Below are positions 1 through 7,070 of a stretch of 37,788 nucleotides of DNA, one piece after another (within the stretch, counting starts at the first letter, position 1; every line of letters begins with the position of its first letter). Both the position numbers and the translations under genes were made by a program. Source of the stretch: Candidatus Poribacteria bacterium (GTDB lineage Bacteria > Poribacteria > WGA-4E > WGA-3G). The stretch is from the NCBI GenBank assembly GCA_003635195.1, contig PYIY01000149.1, positions 1 through 37,788 on the forward strand, given 5' to 3'. Below the pieces are notes generated by a model. The model saw nothing but the letters and a program-made list of their open reading frames with translations, made no database searches and was not told the origin of the DNA.

Positions 1-183
1 TGCAGCTAACTTTTCTATTTCATCTCGCAAGAGGTGTTCATAAGGATCCTCTTTGGGGTGATAATAGAAGTTGCTCCGAGTGAAACCCAGCACCTCGCAA
101 ATCTGTCGAACCGAGTAATCGCTGCCTAACGCCTCAGCGACTCGGCACTCTTGAGACGGCGTTAGCTCAAGAAAGTCAATGCT
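1..183 (-). CDS. IS3-family transposase orfB, N-terminal fragment
   Basis: Reading frame of 61 codons on the minus strand, open to the window edge, without its own good start codon. It lies in the -1 frame relative to orfA and is entered at the A8 run 183-190. The product begins SIDFLELTPSQE and continues through VRQICEVLGFTRSNFYYHP, the typical helix-turn-helix front of IS3/IS150 orfB (HTH_21 region). The DDE catalytic core of this copy lies outside the window. As a transposase it would be made as an OrfAB fusion acting on the element ends. The call is based on motif recognition and position next to orfA. Confidence 0.85.
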
Positions 184-449
184 TTTTTTTCGATGTCTAA
201 CGCCACGGTCAACCGCCCAACGAGCTGCTCAAGGTGAGCAATACGCTCCGCCGCCTCGCTGGACTGCTGATCCGTTGAGGAGACAAACAGCGTCGCTACA
301 TTTTCAATGACTTGCTGTTTCCACTTCGAGAGCTGTTGTTCGCTGAGGTTATGTCGTCTACAGAGCTCTGCTTGCGAACTTTCACCACTCAGGGCCTCAA
401 GCACGACTTCTGCTTTAAACTCGGGCGTAAAGTTTCTTCGTTTCGCCAT
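162..449 (-). CDS. IS3-family transposase orfA
   Basis: A 95-residue protein starting MAKRRNFTPEFKAEVV, the standard opening of IS3-family OrfA (HTH_Tnp_1). The helix-turn-helix covers about residues 10-48 (QAELCRRHNLSEQQLSKWKQ), followed by a leucine-zipper stretch at about 66-93 used for OrfA/OrfAB multimerisation. It binds the element ends and regulates transposition. The start at 449 has a good ribosome site (AAAGGAG) about 8 bases upstream. The 3' end contains the A8 slippery run, after which the zero frame stops within about six codons while the -1 frame continues into orfB. The gene looks intact. Confidence 0.93.
   Translation of the reverse strand: MAKRRNFTPEFKAEVVLEALSGESSQAELCRRHNLSEQQLSKWKQQVIENVATLFVSSTDQQSSEAAERIAHLEQLVGRLTVALDIEKKALTFLS
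181..190 (-). promoter_or_regulatory. Programmed -1 frameshift site (A8 then GC)
   Basis: On the minus strand eight consecutive A residues (190 down to 183) are followed by GC. In the orfA frame this reads GAA-AAA-AAA-GCA, giving the heptamer A_AAA_AAA, a classic slippery sequence. Slipping back by one base joins orfA to the orfB frame. IS3-family elements are known to use this device to make the OrfAB transposase. Frames and run length are seen directly; use of the site is inferred from the family. Confidence 0.85.
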
Positions 450-475
450 CGGAATGCTCCTTTCAGTAGATTGTT

Positions 476-484
476 ATTATATCA
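476..484 (-). promoter_or_regulatory. Extended -10 promoter element for IS orfA
   Basis: On the minus strand the bases read TGATATAAT, an extended -10 (TG, one base, TATAAT), about 27 bases upstream of the orfA ATG. The -35 position just inside the inverted repeat (CACTTT) is weak. Plausible native promoter of the element. Confidence 0.45.
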
Positions 485-494
485 CAATCTTGTT

Positions 495-947
495 TTAGAA
501 AGTGGCCCGAATTTCCGATGGCAGTACAAGGTCCCCTACTAATTCTTTTCTGATTTGCTGGTAATTTTCGTCAATGGATTTTTCAGGGTGCTGGTTATCT
601 GCTCCAACTCCAGGGTTCTCCTCAGAGCTAGAGGCGGATGGATTTCCATTAGTTTCAGTATTTGTATCAAAATTAAGAATTTCTTCAGAGTTTCGATTCA
701 AAAACTCAAGTCCGAGAGTCGTTATCCGATAATATCCAGTTCTAGGTCGTTCTATAAGTCCTCTCTGCTCTAGAGGTCTCTCCATCGTTACACCATCACT
801 TAGACATCTCCTTTCATCTTCGGTAAGCGAAAAATGCTCCGTAATCATATTGATAATATCCGAACGACGATATTCCTCACCGTCAGCGATATATTGAAGA
901 ACAGGTAGAGTCATTTGGGCAGTAGTCGGTATAGGCATTCTTATCAT
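495..947 (-). pseudogene. mrr: mrr-type restriction endonuclease, truncated by IS insertion
   Basis: The 150-residue product starts MIRMPIPTTAQMTLPVLQYI and matches the N-terminal winged-helix domain of Mrr-type restriction systems, with recognisable segments GEEYRRSDIINMI, FSLTEDER and GLIERPRTGYYRIT. A flexible Ser/Asn/Glu linker (about residues 90-130) follows, then a helix (ENYQQIRKELVGDL) where Mrr proteins lead into the PD-(D/E)XK nuclease domain. At this point the IS3 repeat begins and the last nine residues (VLPSEIRATF region) are IS-encoded. The catalytic domain is missing, so it cannot cut modified DNA. Start is uncertain: ATG at 947 (GGAG only three bases upstream) or ATG at 938. 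Confidence 0.8.
504..528. repeat. IS3 left terminal inverted repeat
   Basis: Outermost 25 bases of the left element, tip at 528 on the minus strand starting TGTACTGCCA and ending GGGCC at 504. It aligns without gaps to 37227-37251 with five mismatches. TG tips are usual for IS3-family elements. The mrr-like reading frame reads straight into it. Confidence 0.8.
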
Positions 948-1076
948 AATCTCCGATATCAATTAAAATTCTATGGTTTATTAGTGCCAATAGTTTGAAA
1001 AATGTGTTAATAGCATAACATACCTAATCTGTTTGTCAAGAAGTTTCATTTACTCCTCAGAGATATTTAGAGTATC

Positions 1077-1314
1077 GTAGGTTGGGTTGAACGAAACTGA
1101 GGAGTCGGATGTGTGGGTTCCAAATACCCTTAAGTTCAATATCGCGTTGTATACACTCAAAAACGTAGTGAAACCCAACTTCATATCCTCATAGTCTTGG
1201 AAGCTTGAAAAAACGTTGGGTTTCACTCGGTTTCTGTTCAACGTGCCGAGTATGGAAAACCATCATTTTCTATGACTTTCATAAGTCTGATAGAATCCGT
1301 TCAACCCAACCTAC
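1077..1314. repeat. Palindromic non-coding repeat unit (MITE/REP-like)
   Basis: This covers most of the 367-base gap at 963-1329. A perfect 17-base inverted repeat (GTAGGTTGGGTTGAACG at 1077-1093, its complement at 1298-1314) bounds about 238 bases. Nested inside is a second perfect 13-base inverted pair (AGTGAAACCCAAC at 1167-1179 and its complement at 1215-1227). Variants of the core GTTGGGTT(T)GAAC-like motif recur in both orientations. A 63-codon open frame runs through the unit but has no ribosome site or recognisable protein features, so I treat the unit as non-coding. Confidence 0.7.
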
Positions 1315-1329
1315 AATGCAATTTAACAC

Positions 1330-2103
1330 CTATCGGAACTGATACATTTCCTGCATTACGTCAAGCAGGTCCGGGGCATCAGAGAGATAGAGATCTTCTG
1401 TCTGTTCTTTGAATTCATCGGGAATGCCGTGCAACGCTTCGGCAATGGGACCGGCGATAGCAGCGAGGGTGTCCGCATCGCCACCCAGAGAGATAGCGTT
1501 ACGCACTGCGTTTTCATAACTCACGGATTCCAGCGCGCACGTTATCGCCTGTGGGACAGAGCCTTGGCAAGTTATATCGAAAAAGTATGAAGGACGGATT
1601 TCGTCTACAGTCTGGTTTAGGTCGTAGCCGTATTCGGACGCAATAACTTGGCGGATGTCTGTGGGACTTTCGCCTTGGGACGCAAGCCAGATGGCGTGTG
1701 TCGTTGCCCGCGCGCCTTTCATGCCTTCGGGATGGTTGTGTGTAATCTCGGTTACCTTGTCGGAGACGGAGAGTGCAGCATCCAGGTTATCGCGGTTCAG
1801 GAATGCTGCCGGGGAGACGCGCATCGCTGCGCCGTTGCCGTAACTGTTATACGGTTCAGGTGGATCGGCATAAATCCACATACCAAAGTTCCCACCGTAC
1901 CCTGCTCTTGGGTAACGACGGCACCATTTCTGCATCGTCTCCGCAGGCGGGAGGCCGTGCAGCAGAGTATCAGCGACTGCAACAGTACAAACCGAATCGT
2001 CTGTGAAACGGCAGTAGTCTCCGAAGAAAGGAAAATCCTTGGTTTTGATCGGATTCCCCTCGTAGATAGAACCGACGATGTCGCCTATAATCGCACCCAG
2101 CAT
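1330..2103 (-). CDS. ADP-ribosylglycohydrolase family protein
   Basis: A 257-residue cytoplasmic protein of the ARH/DraG family, which removes ADP-ribose from proteins or small molecules using a two-metal (Mg or Mn) centre. The N-terminus MLGAIIGDIVGSIYEG and the metal-binding FTDDS (residues 33-37) are typical, as is the C-terminal metal site GGDADT (207-212) followed by AAIAGPIAEALHG. The NHPEG segment in the middle is also a family hallmark. Length is normal for compact bacterial ARH enzymes. The ATG at 2103 has purine-rich sequence upstream (AAGGAGC). It is divergent from the thioredoxin operon. Its substrate cannot be told from sequence. Confidence 0.92.
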   Translation of the reverse strand: MLGAIIGDIVGSIYEGNPIKTKDFPFFGDYCRFTDDSVCTVAVADTLLHGLPPAETMQKWCRRYPRAGYGGNFGMWIYADPPEPYNSYGNGAAMRVSPAAFLNRDNLDAALSVSDKVTEITHNHPEGMKGARATTHAIWLASQGESPTDIRQVIASEYGYDLNQTVDEIRPSYFFDITCQGSVPQAITCALESVSYENAVRNAISLGGDADTLAAIAGPIAEALHGIPDEFKEQTEDLYLSDAPDLLDVMQEMYQFR

Positions 2104-2196
2104 ATTCGCTCCTTAAACGAAAGTCCTCTATTTTACCATTGGAAAGGTCCTTTTCCCAGAATACCCCGTCTGGTAAAAACAGTCAACCAAAAACAG

Positions 2197-2224
2197 TGGA
2201 ATTTCCAATGAAATGTGTTATACT
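2197..2224 (+). promoter_or_regulatory. Promoter for the thioredoxin-TPR operon
   Basis: TGTTATACT at 2216-2224 is an extended -10 (TG, T, TATACT). TGGAAT at 2197-2202 is a possible -35 with a 16-base spacer. The -35 overlaps an 11-base dyad TGGAATTTCCA (2197-2207), a possible operator. The nearby gene starts at 2323, giving a leader of about 90 bases. Confidence 0.55.
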
Positions 2225-2322
2225 ATTTTCAAGTCTGAGCAATGCACAGATAAACAAAAAGGCAGGATGTTTCTCAATCACTATTTCACTAACATCTTGA
2301 AAAAGTAGAAGAGGACAAACAA

Positions 2323-3702
2323 GTGAAAGTAATTTTGACTATAGGAATCGTGTTGAATCTGCTGGTTACCGCTGCGCTGGCACAGGTACAAATCCCGGCA
2401 GAAAGACTGGAGGAGGCTTTTGTTCTTACGCCTGAAGAGCAGGAGGAAAATATTGAGATCTGCACCCAAAATTTGATTAAACTTGGTAAATCTATTGAAG
2501 CCTACTTGGAAGTAAACGGCGATTATCCCGAATGGCTCTCAGACCTTTACCATCCGAGATATTTACCGGATCCAGATGTGCTGATTTGTCCTGCGGATAG
2601 AATGGGCGGTAGAGCAGGTTTTGCTCGGAATATAGACCCGAAAATGCCGGTGAGTTACGGTTATCAGTTCCGCTCACAGCATCGGGAACGCATCCAAGAA
2701 AACCGAACCCTGTATGGCAATGGTGTGCCGCTCATCCGTTGTCGGCATCATCCAAGCCCAGATTTTCACTGCTTAAACTTGAGTTACGAATACAAAATAT
2801 CTCGGTCTTGGAGTATTTGGGAAGCGACTCCAGAACAGTTGTATGACAGTCCTGAAGAAGCGATCGCTGCTATGGAGATAGGACTTCAACAACAACCGGA
2901 CAATGAGCGTTTGTGCTATTATGTATATCCTGCGCTTGCGCGGCTCTATATTGAAACTGGACGCGAAGACAGGGTCAGTGGTGTTGTTGACCTCTTCAAA
3001 TCAAGCATAAACACAGACTATCCGCGATATTATCTGACCCTCGCAAGATTGCTGGAGATGACGGATCGGGACGAAGAACTGCTCCAGGTTTTTAAGGAAC
3101 TTGCGGAACAAAACCCAAATGACCGTACCGCTCATCGCAAACTTGCTGAGATTTATCAGAGATTAGGCGATACTGAGTTGGCAAAGGAACACCGCCTAAA
3201 GGCAGAACCGCTACTCGCATTAGTCGGAAAGCCTGTGCCTGATTTCTCCGCGACAGACCTTGATGGAAAGTCAATCTCGCTTGAAGATTATCGCGGAAAA
3301 GTCGTCTTACTCGATTTTCGGGCGACGTGGTCGAGTCCATGCCTTGAGGACACGCCGAATGTGAAAAAGGTTTATGATGCCTATAAAGACAAAGGCTTTG
3401 ACATTATCGGTATCAGCCTTGACAATGATGAAAAAATGCTGCGAGATCACCTCAAGAAGCATGAGATTCCTTGGCGGCAGGTTTATAGTGGAAAAAGATG
3501 GGAGAGTCCTATCCCACAGCAATACGGCATTCGCAACGTCCCTTCTGGGTGGCTCATTGATAGAGATGGCACCTTAATCTCTCAGCAAGCCAGCGGGCGC
3601 ATGTTAGAACCGCTTGTATCAGAGGCAGTGACAGAGGCAGAAAAGGTTAATCTCGTCAAACTAATACTGTTAATACTTGGAAATAATAGAAAATCCAACT
3701 AA
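2323..3702 (+). CDS. Secreted TlpA-like thioredoxin-fold protein with TPR, catalytic Cys lost
   Basis: A 459-residue exported protein. The signal peptide MKVILTIGIVLNLLVTAALA is followed by a pseudopilin-like segment (about 40-150; NGDYPEWLSDLY, LICPAD, RCRHH). Helical TPR-type repeats occupy about 180-295 (NPNDRTAHRKLAEIYQRLGD), and a TlpA/AhpC-TSA thioredoxin fold starts near 300 (GKPVPDFSATDLDGKSISL). The active site, normally W-C-x-x-C, reads WSSPC (336-340), so the nucleophilic cysteine is replaced by serine and normal thiol exchange is unlikely. The tail ends in an extra hydrophobic stretch (VNLVKLILLILGN) absent from its neighbour. Start is GTG at 2323 with AGAAGAGGA upstream. Nearest relative is the next gene. 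Confidence 0.85.
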   Translation: MKVILTIGIVLNLLVTAALAQVQIPAERLEEAFVLTPEEQEENIEICTQNLIKLGKSIEAYLEVNGDYPEWLSDLYHPRYLPDPDVLICPADRMGGRAGFARNIDPKMPVSYGYQFRSQHRERIQENRTLYGNGVPLIRCRHHPSPDFHCLNLSYEYKISRSWSIWEATPEQLYDSPEEAIAAMEIGLQQQPDNERLCYYVYPALARLYIETGREDRVSGVVDLFKSSINTDYPRYYLTLARLLEMTDRDEELLQVFKELAEQNPNDRTAHRKLAEIYQRLGDTELAKEHRLKAEPLLALVGKPVPDFSATDLDGKSISLEDYRGKVVLLDFRATWSSPCLEDTPNVKKVYDAYKDKGFDIIGISLDNDEKMLRDHLKKHEIPWRQVYSGKRWESPIPQQYGIRNVPSGWLIDRDGTLISQQASGRMLEPLVSEAVTEAEKVNLVKLILLILGNNRKSN

Positions 3703-3729
3703 ATGATCGTAGAGTTTCCCAGCGTGGTG

Positions 3730-3738
3730 TGTTATACT
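3730..3738 (+). promoter_or_regulatory. Extended -10 promoter before second thioredoxin gene
   Basis: TGTTATACT, identical to the site at 2216-2224, lies about 90 bases before the ATG at 3830. No convincing -35 is seen, in keeping with an extended -10. It suggests that the tandem duplication included the promoter. Confidence 0.5.
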
Positions 3739-3829
3739 ATCTTCTGTGTTTAAACAACGCTCCGGTGAACGATTGAAAAATGCCCCACACTGTCAACGAA
3801 CGCTCAAAAAACGAAAAGAGGAGCCCGAA

Positions 3830-5113
3830 ATGAAAGCAATTGTGATCGTAGCAACCCTATTGAGTCTACTGATTAGCTTCGCGCATGCAGACGTAGCAAC
3901 ACCAGAACCGGCTGAACAACATGAAAAAAACATTGAAATGTGCACCCAAAACTTGCTCGCTATCGGCAAGGCGATTGAGGCACATCAAAAGGAACATGGC
4001 GATTTTCCAGCATGGCTTTCAGATCTATATCCGAAACACTTGGCAGATGCAAATGTGCTTCTCTGCCCCTCAGACAAAGAGGGCGGCAAACCGATTTATA
4101 CGCCGAGCACAGATCCAGAAATGCCCGTGAGTTATAGTTACGAGCTTAACCCACAGTATAGGGGATGGAAAACCGAGCAACGCAAAGTGTATGGCGATGC
4201 CATGCCGATCGTGCGTTGTCGGCATCATGCGAATGAAGATTTTGTGGCACTAAACTTGAGTTTCTCCTCAAGAGTTTACCGGTCCGTCAACACTTGGGAA
4301 TTCCAACCTGAAGATATATACGAGAGCGTTGAAGAAACTATTGTCACCTTGGCTGCTGGCATCCAGCAGCATCCCGACAATGCCTATCTTACTTATGTGT
4401 ATCCTGCGCTTGTGCGGCTTTACATGGAAGTTGAAAGAGAAGAAGATGCCGAGAACCTCATCAACCGTTATAAAGAAACCCTAAAACCTGATAGCATTCG
4501 AGAGCACTTTGTCCTCGGGGATATGCTTCAGATAATGAACCGAGATGAAGAGGTGCTGCAGCTTTTTACCAAACTTGAAAAACTGGCCCCGAAAAACCGC
4601 AGTGTCTTCAGGAAGCTTGGCGAGATTCATGAAAAATTAGGCAACGCGGAGCTCGCGAATGAATATCGCATCAAGGCTGATCCTGCGAGGGCGTTAATTG
4701 GTAAGCCTGTGCCAGATTTTTCCGCCACAGACCTTGATGGCAATTCGATCTCGCTTGCGCAATATCGGGGAAAAGTCGTCCTGCTCGATTTTTGGGCGGT
4801 TTGGTGCGGTCCGTGCATTGCTGAAATGCCAAATGTCAAAGCGGTCTATGATACGTATAAAAACGAAGGATTTGACATTATCGGCATCAGCCTTGATACT
4901 GATGAAAACAGGCTGCGGGATTACCTCACAGAGAACGAGATTCCGTGGCGACAGGTTTTCAGTGGAAAAGGATGGGAGAGTCCAGTCGCACGTCAGTATG
5001 ACATCCGTGGCATCCCAGCACCGTGGCTTATTGACAGAGACGGGAAATTAATCTCGCATCGAGCCAGAGGAGAAGCGTTAGAGAACATGGTCTTGGAAGC
5101 CCTAAAGGAATAA
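3830..5113 (+). CDS. Secreted TlpA-like thiol-disulfide oxidoreductase with pseudopilin-like and TPR parts
   Basis: A 427-residue paralogue of the preceding gene with the same domain order: signal peptide (MKAIVIVATLLSLLISFAHA), pseudopilin-like segment (HGDFPAWLSDLYPKHL, LLCPSD, IVRCRHH), TPR-like helices (about 160-275) and TlpA thioredoxin fold. Here the motif is intact, WCGPC at 325-329, followed by the family's typical cis-proline region (GIPAPWLIDRDGKL). It should exchange thiols outside the cytoplasmic membrane. I start it at ATG 3830, where AAAGAGGAG precedes and a signal peptide begins at once; an upstream in-frame start at 3746 would put 28 charged residues ahead of the signal. One base separates its stop from the next ATG. 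Confidence 0.9.
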   Translation: MKAIVIVATLLSLLISFAHADVATPEPAEQHEKNIEMCTQNLLAIGKAIEAHQKEHGDFPAWLSDLYPKHLADANVLLCPSDKEGGKPIYTPSTDPEMPVSYSYELNPQYRGWKTEQRKVYGDAMPIVRCRHHANEDFVALNLSFSSRVYRSVNTWEFQPEDIYESVEETIVTLAAGIQQHPDNAYLTYVYPALVRLYMEVEREEDAENLINRYKETLKPDSIREHFVLGDMLQIMNRDEEVLQLFTKLEKLAPKNRSVFRKLGEIHEKLGNAELANEYRIKADPARALIGKPVPDFSATDLDGNSISLAQYRGKVVLLDFWAVWCGPCIAEMPNVKAVYDTYKNEGFDIIGISLDTDENRLRDYLTENEIPWRQVFSGKGWESPVARQYDIRGIPAPWLIDRDGKLISHRARGEALENMVLEALKE

Positions 5114-5114
5114 A

Positions 5115-5885
5115 ATGCGGCTGATTTCTTTGATGCTGTGTAGCATTTTTATCCTATTCGGATGCGGTGCTGATGAAACGCCTACGCCGATAGCGCAGCA
5201 GATGCCGAACTACTTTCCTGATACTGTTGGCAGCCGATGGGTCTATCGGAACGCAGACGGATCCGAGTGGTCGCGGGAGATTACCGATGGCAATAGCATT
5301 CACGGAGAAGGCTCTCAGGTTTTTACCTACACACCCCCTGCCCCTGAAACGGAATTTGATTATCTGAAACCCGATGTTTTACGCGTTACGGAGAGCCAAG
5401 TTTTGTTTGTCATCGGTGAAAAGATAGATCGTTACGTTCAAAATGAAATCCCTGCTTCGGTAGCAGACGAGTTCGTTGGTTTGGAATTGGATATTATAGT
5501 AGCACCGATCACACACCCGGAATTTGTTTTCTACCAGTTACCGTTGACTGCCAATTTCCAGTGGGATGCCTTCAATACACATGTCAACGGCAGCATTGTT
5601 CTGCAGAACCTCGTTCTGCTGCAGTTCCCTTTTGAGGTAAAAGTGCGCGTTAAGGGAGAGGTCGTCGCGGTAGATTCGCTTGAGACACCTGCGGGGAATT
5701 TTGAGGAAACGTATCAGATTGAATATCAGACAGAAATCACGCAGCTGCTCTTCTCGGAAGCGGAAACAACGCAGCAGCATCAAACAGTATGGTTTGTTCC
5801 GCATGTTGGCATTGTCAAGATCGAAAATGAAGGTGGCATAACTGAATTAATTGCGTATACCTTCCCGGAAACAATCGAAAAGTAA
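5115..5885 (+). CDS. Lipoprotein of unknown function
   Basis: A 256-residue protein with a lipoprotein signal (MRLISLMLCSIFILFGC; lipobox LFGC, lipidated Cys17). The mature part begins with an acidic, proline-rich linker and then NYFPDTVGSRWVYRNADG, a pattern seen in small beta-rich lipoproteins that open with a phrase about aligned W-Y residues. The middle and end are beta-rich (LQFPFEVKVRVKGEVVAV; TVWFVPHVGIVKIENEGG). I do not recognise an enzyme motif. It starts one base after the thioredoxin gene's stop and ends 19 bases before the next gene, so it is probably co-transcribed with the secreted thioredoxins. Confidence 0.75.
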   Translation: MRLISLMLCSIFILFGCGADETPTPIAQQMPNYFPDTVGSRWVYRNADGSEWSREITDGNSIHGEGSQVFTYTPPAPETEFDYLKPDVLRVTESQVLFVIGEKIDRYVQNEIPASVADEFVGLELDIIVAPITHPEFVFYQLPLTANFQWDAFNTHVNGSIVLQNLVLLQFPFEVKVRVKGEVVAVDSLETPAGNFEETYQIEYQTEITQLLFSEAETTQQHQTVWFVPHVGIVKIENEGGITELIAYTFPETIEK

Positions 5886-5904
5886 AGGTTACGGCATACG
5901 GGGA

Positions 5905-6969
5905 ATGAAAATTGTTATTTTAAGCGACAACAAACCCGGACACTATAAGCAGTCTTTAGGCATTGTGGAAAAAATGCCTGAATCCCAAACGGAATGGCTT
6001 ACGGTAGAATTCTGGCGTAAGTGGCGTGATAATCTGCTGCGTGTCTTTATGTGTATCTTCGGCGGTATACCACTCCCTGCGTCGCTTATTCACACGTTCC
6101 TACGATGGGGTCTCACCTCCGAATCTTATAGCACGTTGACAGCCCTCCAAACCCCTGATATTATTCTTTCGACGGGTTCATCTCTCGCAGCGGTCAATCT
6201 ACTGCTCGGTAGGATTCTCGGTGCCAAGACGGTCACATGTCGGAGACCTTCGCCATTGGGGATCCGCAATTTCGATCTTGCTATTCTCCCAATGTTTTCA
6301 TGGCACGGTAAAAGAGACAAGGATAATGTTTGCAAAACAATCGGTGTGCCAAATCCGATTTCACCGGACACGTTGAACACTGAACGGAAACGACTGACGC
6401 AGGAACTCAACCTACCAGATTGCCCACGCATCGGACTCCTTATCGGTGGGACAGATCGGCATGAAACTGTTACGACTGCAGACGCTGGACAACTGGGTGA
6501 GATTTGCAAGGTGGTCGCAACAGAAATGGACGCACAGATATTGGTGACGACTTCCCGTCGGACACCGGCAGAAGTGGCGGAACATTTGGCAGCAACGCTT
6601 AAATACAACGAATGGTGTCCGTTTTTCATTGAACCAGACACCCCATCGGAACTTACAGACCCGTATCAAGCTATTCTTGCCTTAAGCGATCTACTTATTG
6701 TCACCGCAGATAGTTTCTCAATGGTGTGTGAGGCAGCAAGCAGTGGACATCCGGTTATTGTGCTAACACTATCAGATGAAAAAACGAGAAAGCCGAAACG
6801 GTATAATGTCTATCAGTATATGGAACGACATACGGTCGTGCGTCAGTGTAGACTTAATAAGTTAAGGCAGTGTATTACAGATGGGCTCACCTCACGTATG
6901 CCGAACACGCCGCTCCAAGATACGGCGATAGCAGTCGATGCGATCCGTAGTCTAATAGACAACAGCTAA
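5905..6969 (+). CDS. ELM1-family (DUF1022) glycosyltransferase-like protein
   Basis: A 354-residue protein with the ELM1/DUF1022 opening ILSDNKPGHYKQSLGI (the plant member is a mitochondrial-fission factor, while bacterial members have unknown roles and a GT-B-like fold). Other family marks are TGSSLAAVNLLLGR, VTCRRPSPLGI, GLLIGGTDRH and, near the C-terminus, LIVTADSFSMVCEAASSGHPVIVL, which resembles the sugar-nucleotide binding end of GT-B enzymes. I use ATG 5905, since the earlier in-frame start at 5851 overlaps the lipoprotein gene; GGGGAA lies just upstream. It is the last gene of the operon. Catalysis is not established for the family. Confidence 0.85.
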   Translation: MKIVILSDNKPGHYKQSLGIVEKMPESQTEWLTVEFWRKWRDNLLRVFMCIFGGIPLPASLIHTFLRWGLTSESYSTLTALQTPDIILSTGSSLAAVNLLLGRILGAKTVTCRRPSPLGIRNFDLAILPMFSWHGKRDKDNVCKTIGVPNPISPDTLNTERKRLTQELNLPDCPRIGLLIGGTDRHETVTTADAGQLGEICKVVATEMDAQILVTTSRRTPAEVAEHLAATLKYNEWCPFFIEPDTPSELTDPYQAILALSDLLIVTADSFSMVCEAASSGHPVIVLTLSDEKTRKPKRYNVYQYMERHTVVRQCRLNKLRQCITDGLTSRMPNTPLQDTAIAVDAIRSLIDNS

Positions 6970-7070
6970 TCCGAGGGAATTGTGGAACTTTTTTTCTCAC
7001 TCGGTGTGACAATCCGTACGACCTAAAAGTTAACACAAACTGACCATAACTTCACCGAAGGAGACCCACA

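Larger units (their letters stand above)
1..528 (-). mobile_element. IS3-family insertion sequence, left part (orfA and start of orfB)
   Basis: This is the upstream part of an IS3-family (IS150-like) element read on the minus strand; the rest lies beyond base 1. It holds a left terminal inverted repeat at 504-528, a promoter-like site, orfA, an A8 slippery site and the first 61 codons of orfB. On the minus strand the tip starts TGTACTGCCA, and the inner part ends in GGGCC. It matches the repeat at 37227-37251 at 20 of 25 positions, so both window ends carry the same or very closely related elements. The insertion interrupts an mrr-like gene immediately to its right. Confidence 0.9.

Noticed and set aside
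307..542. Plus-strand frames antisense to the IS3 orfA
   Set aside because: No ribosome sites, and they shadow a confident gene on the other strand.
1050..1241. 63-codon minus-strand open frame
   Set aside because: Lies wholly inside the palindromic repeat unit, has no ribosome site, and its codons follow the repeat arms.
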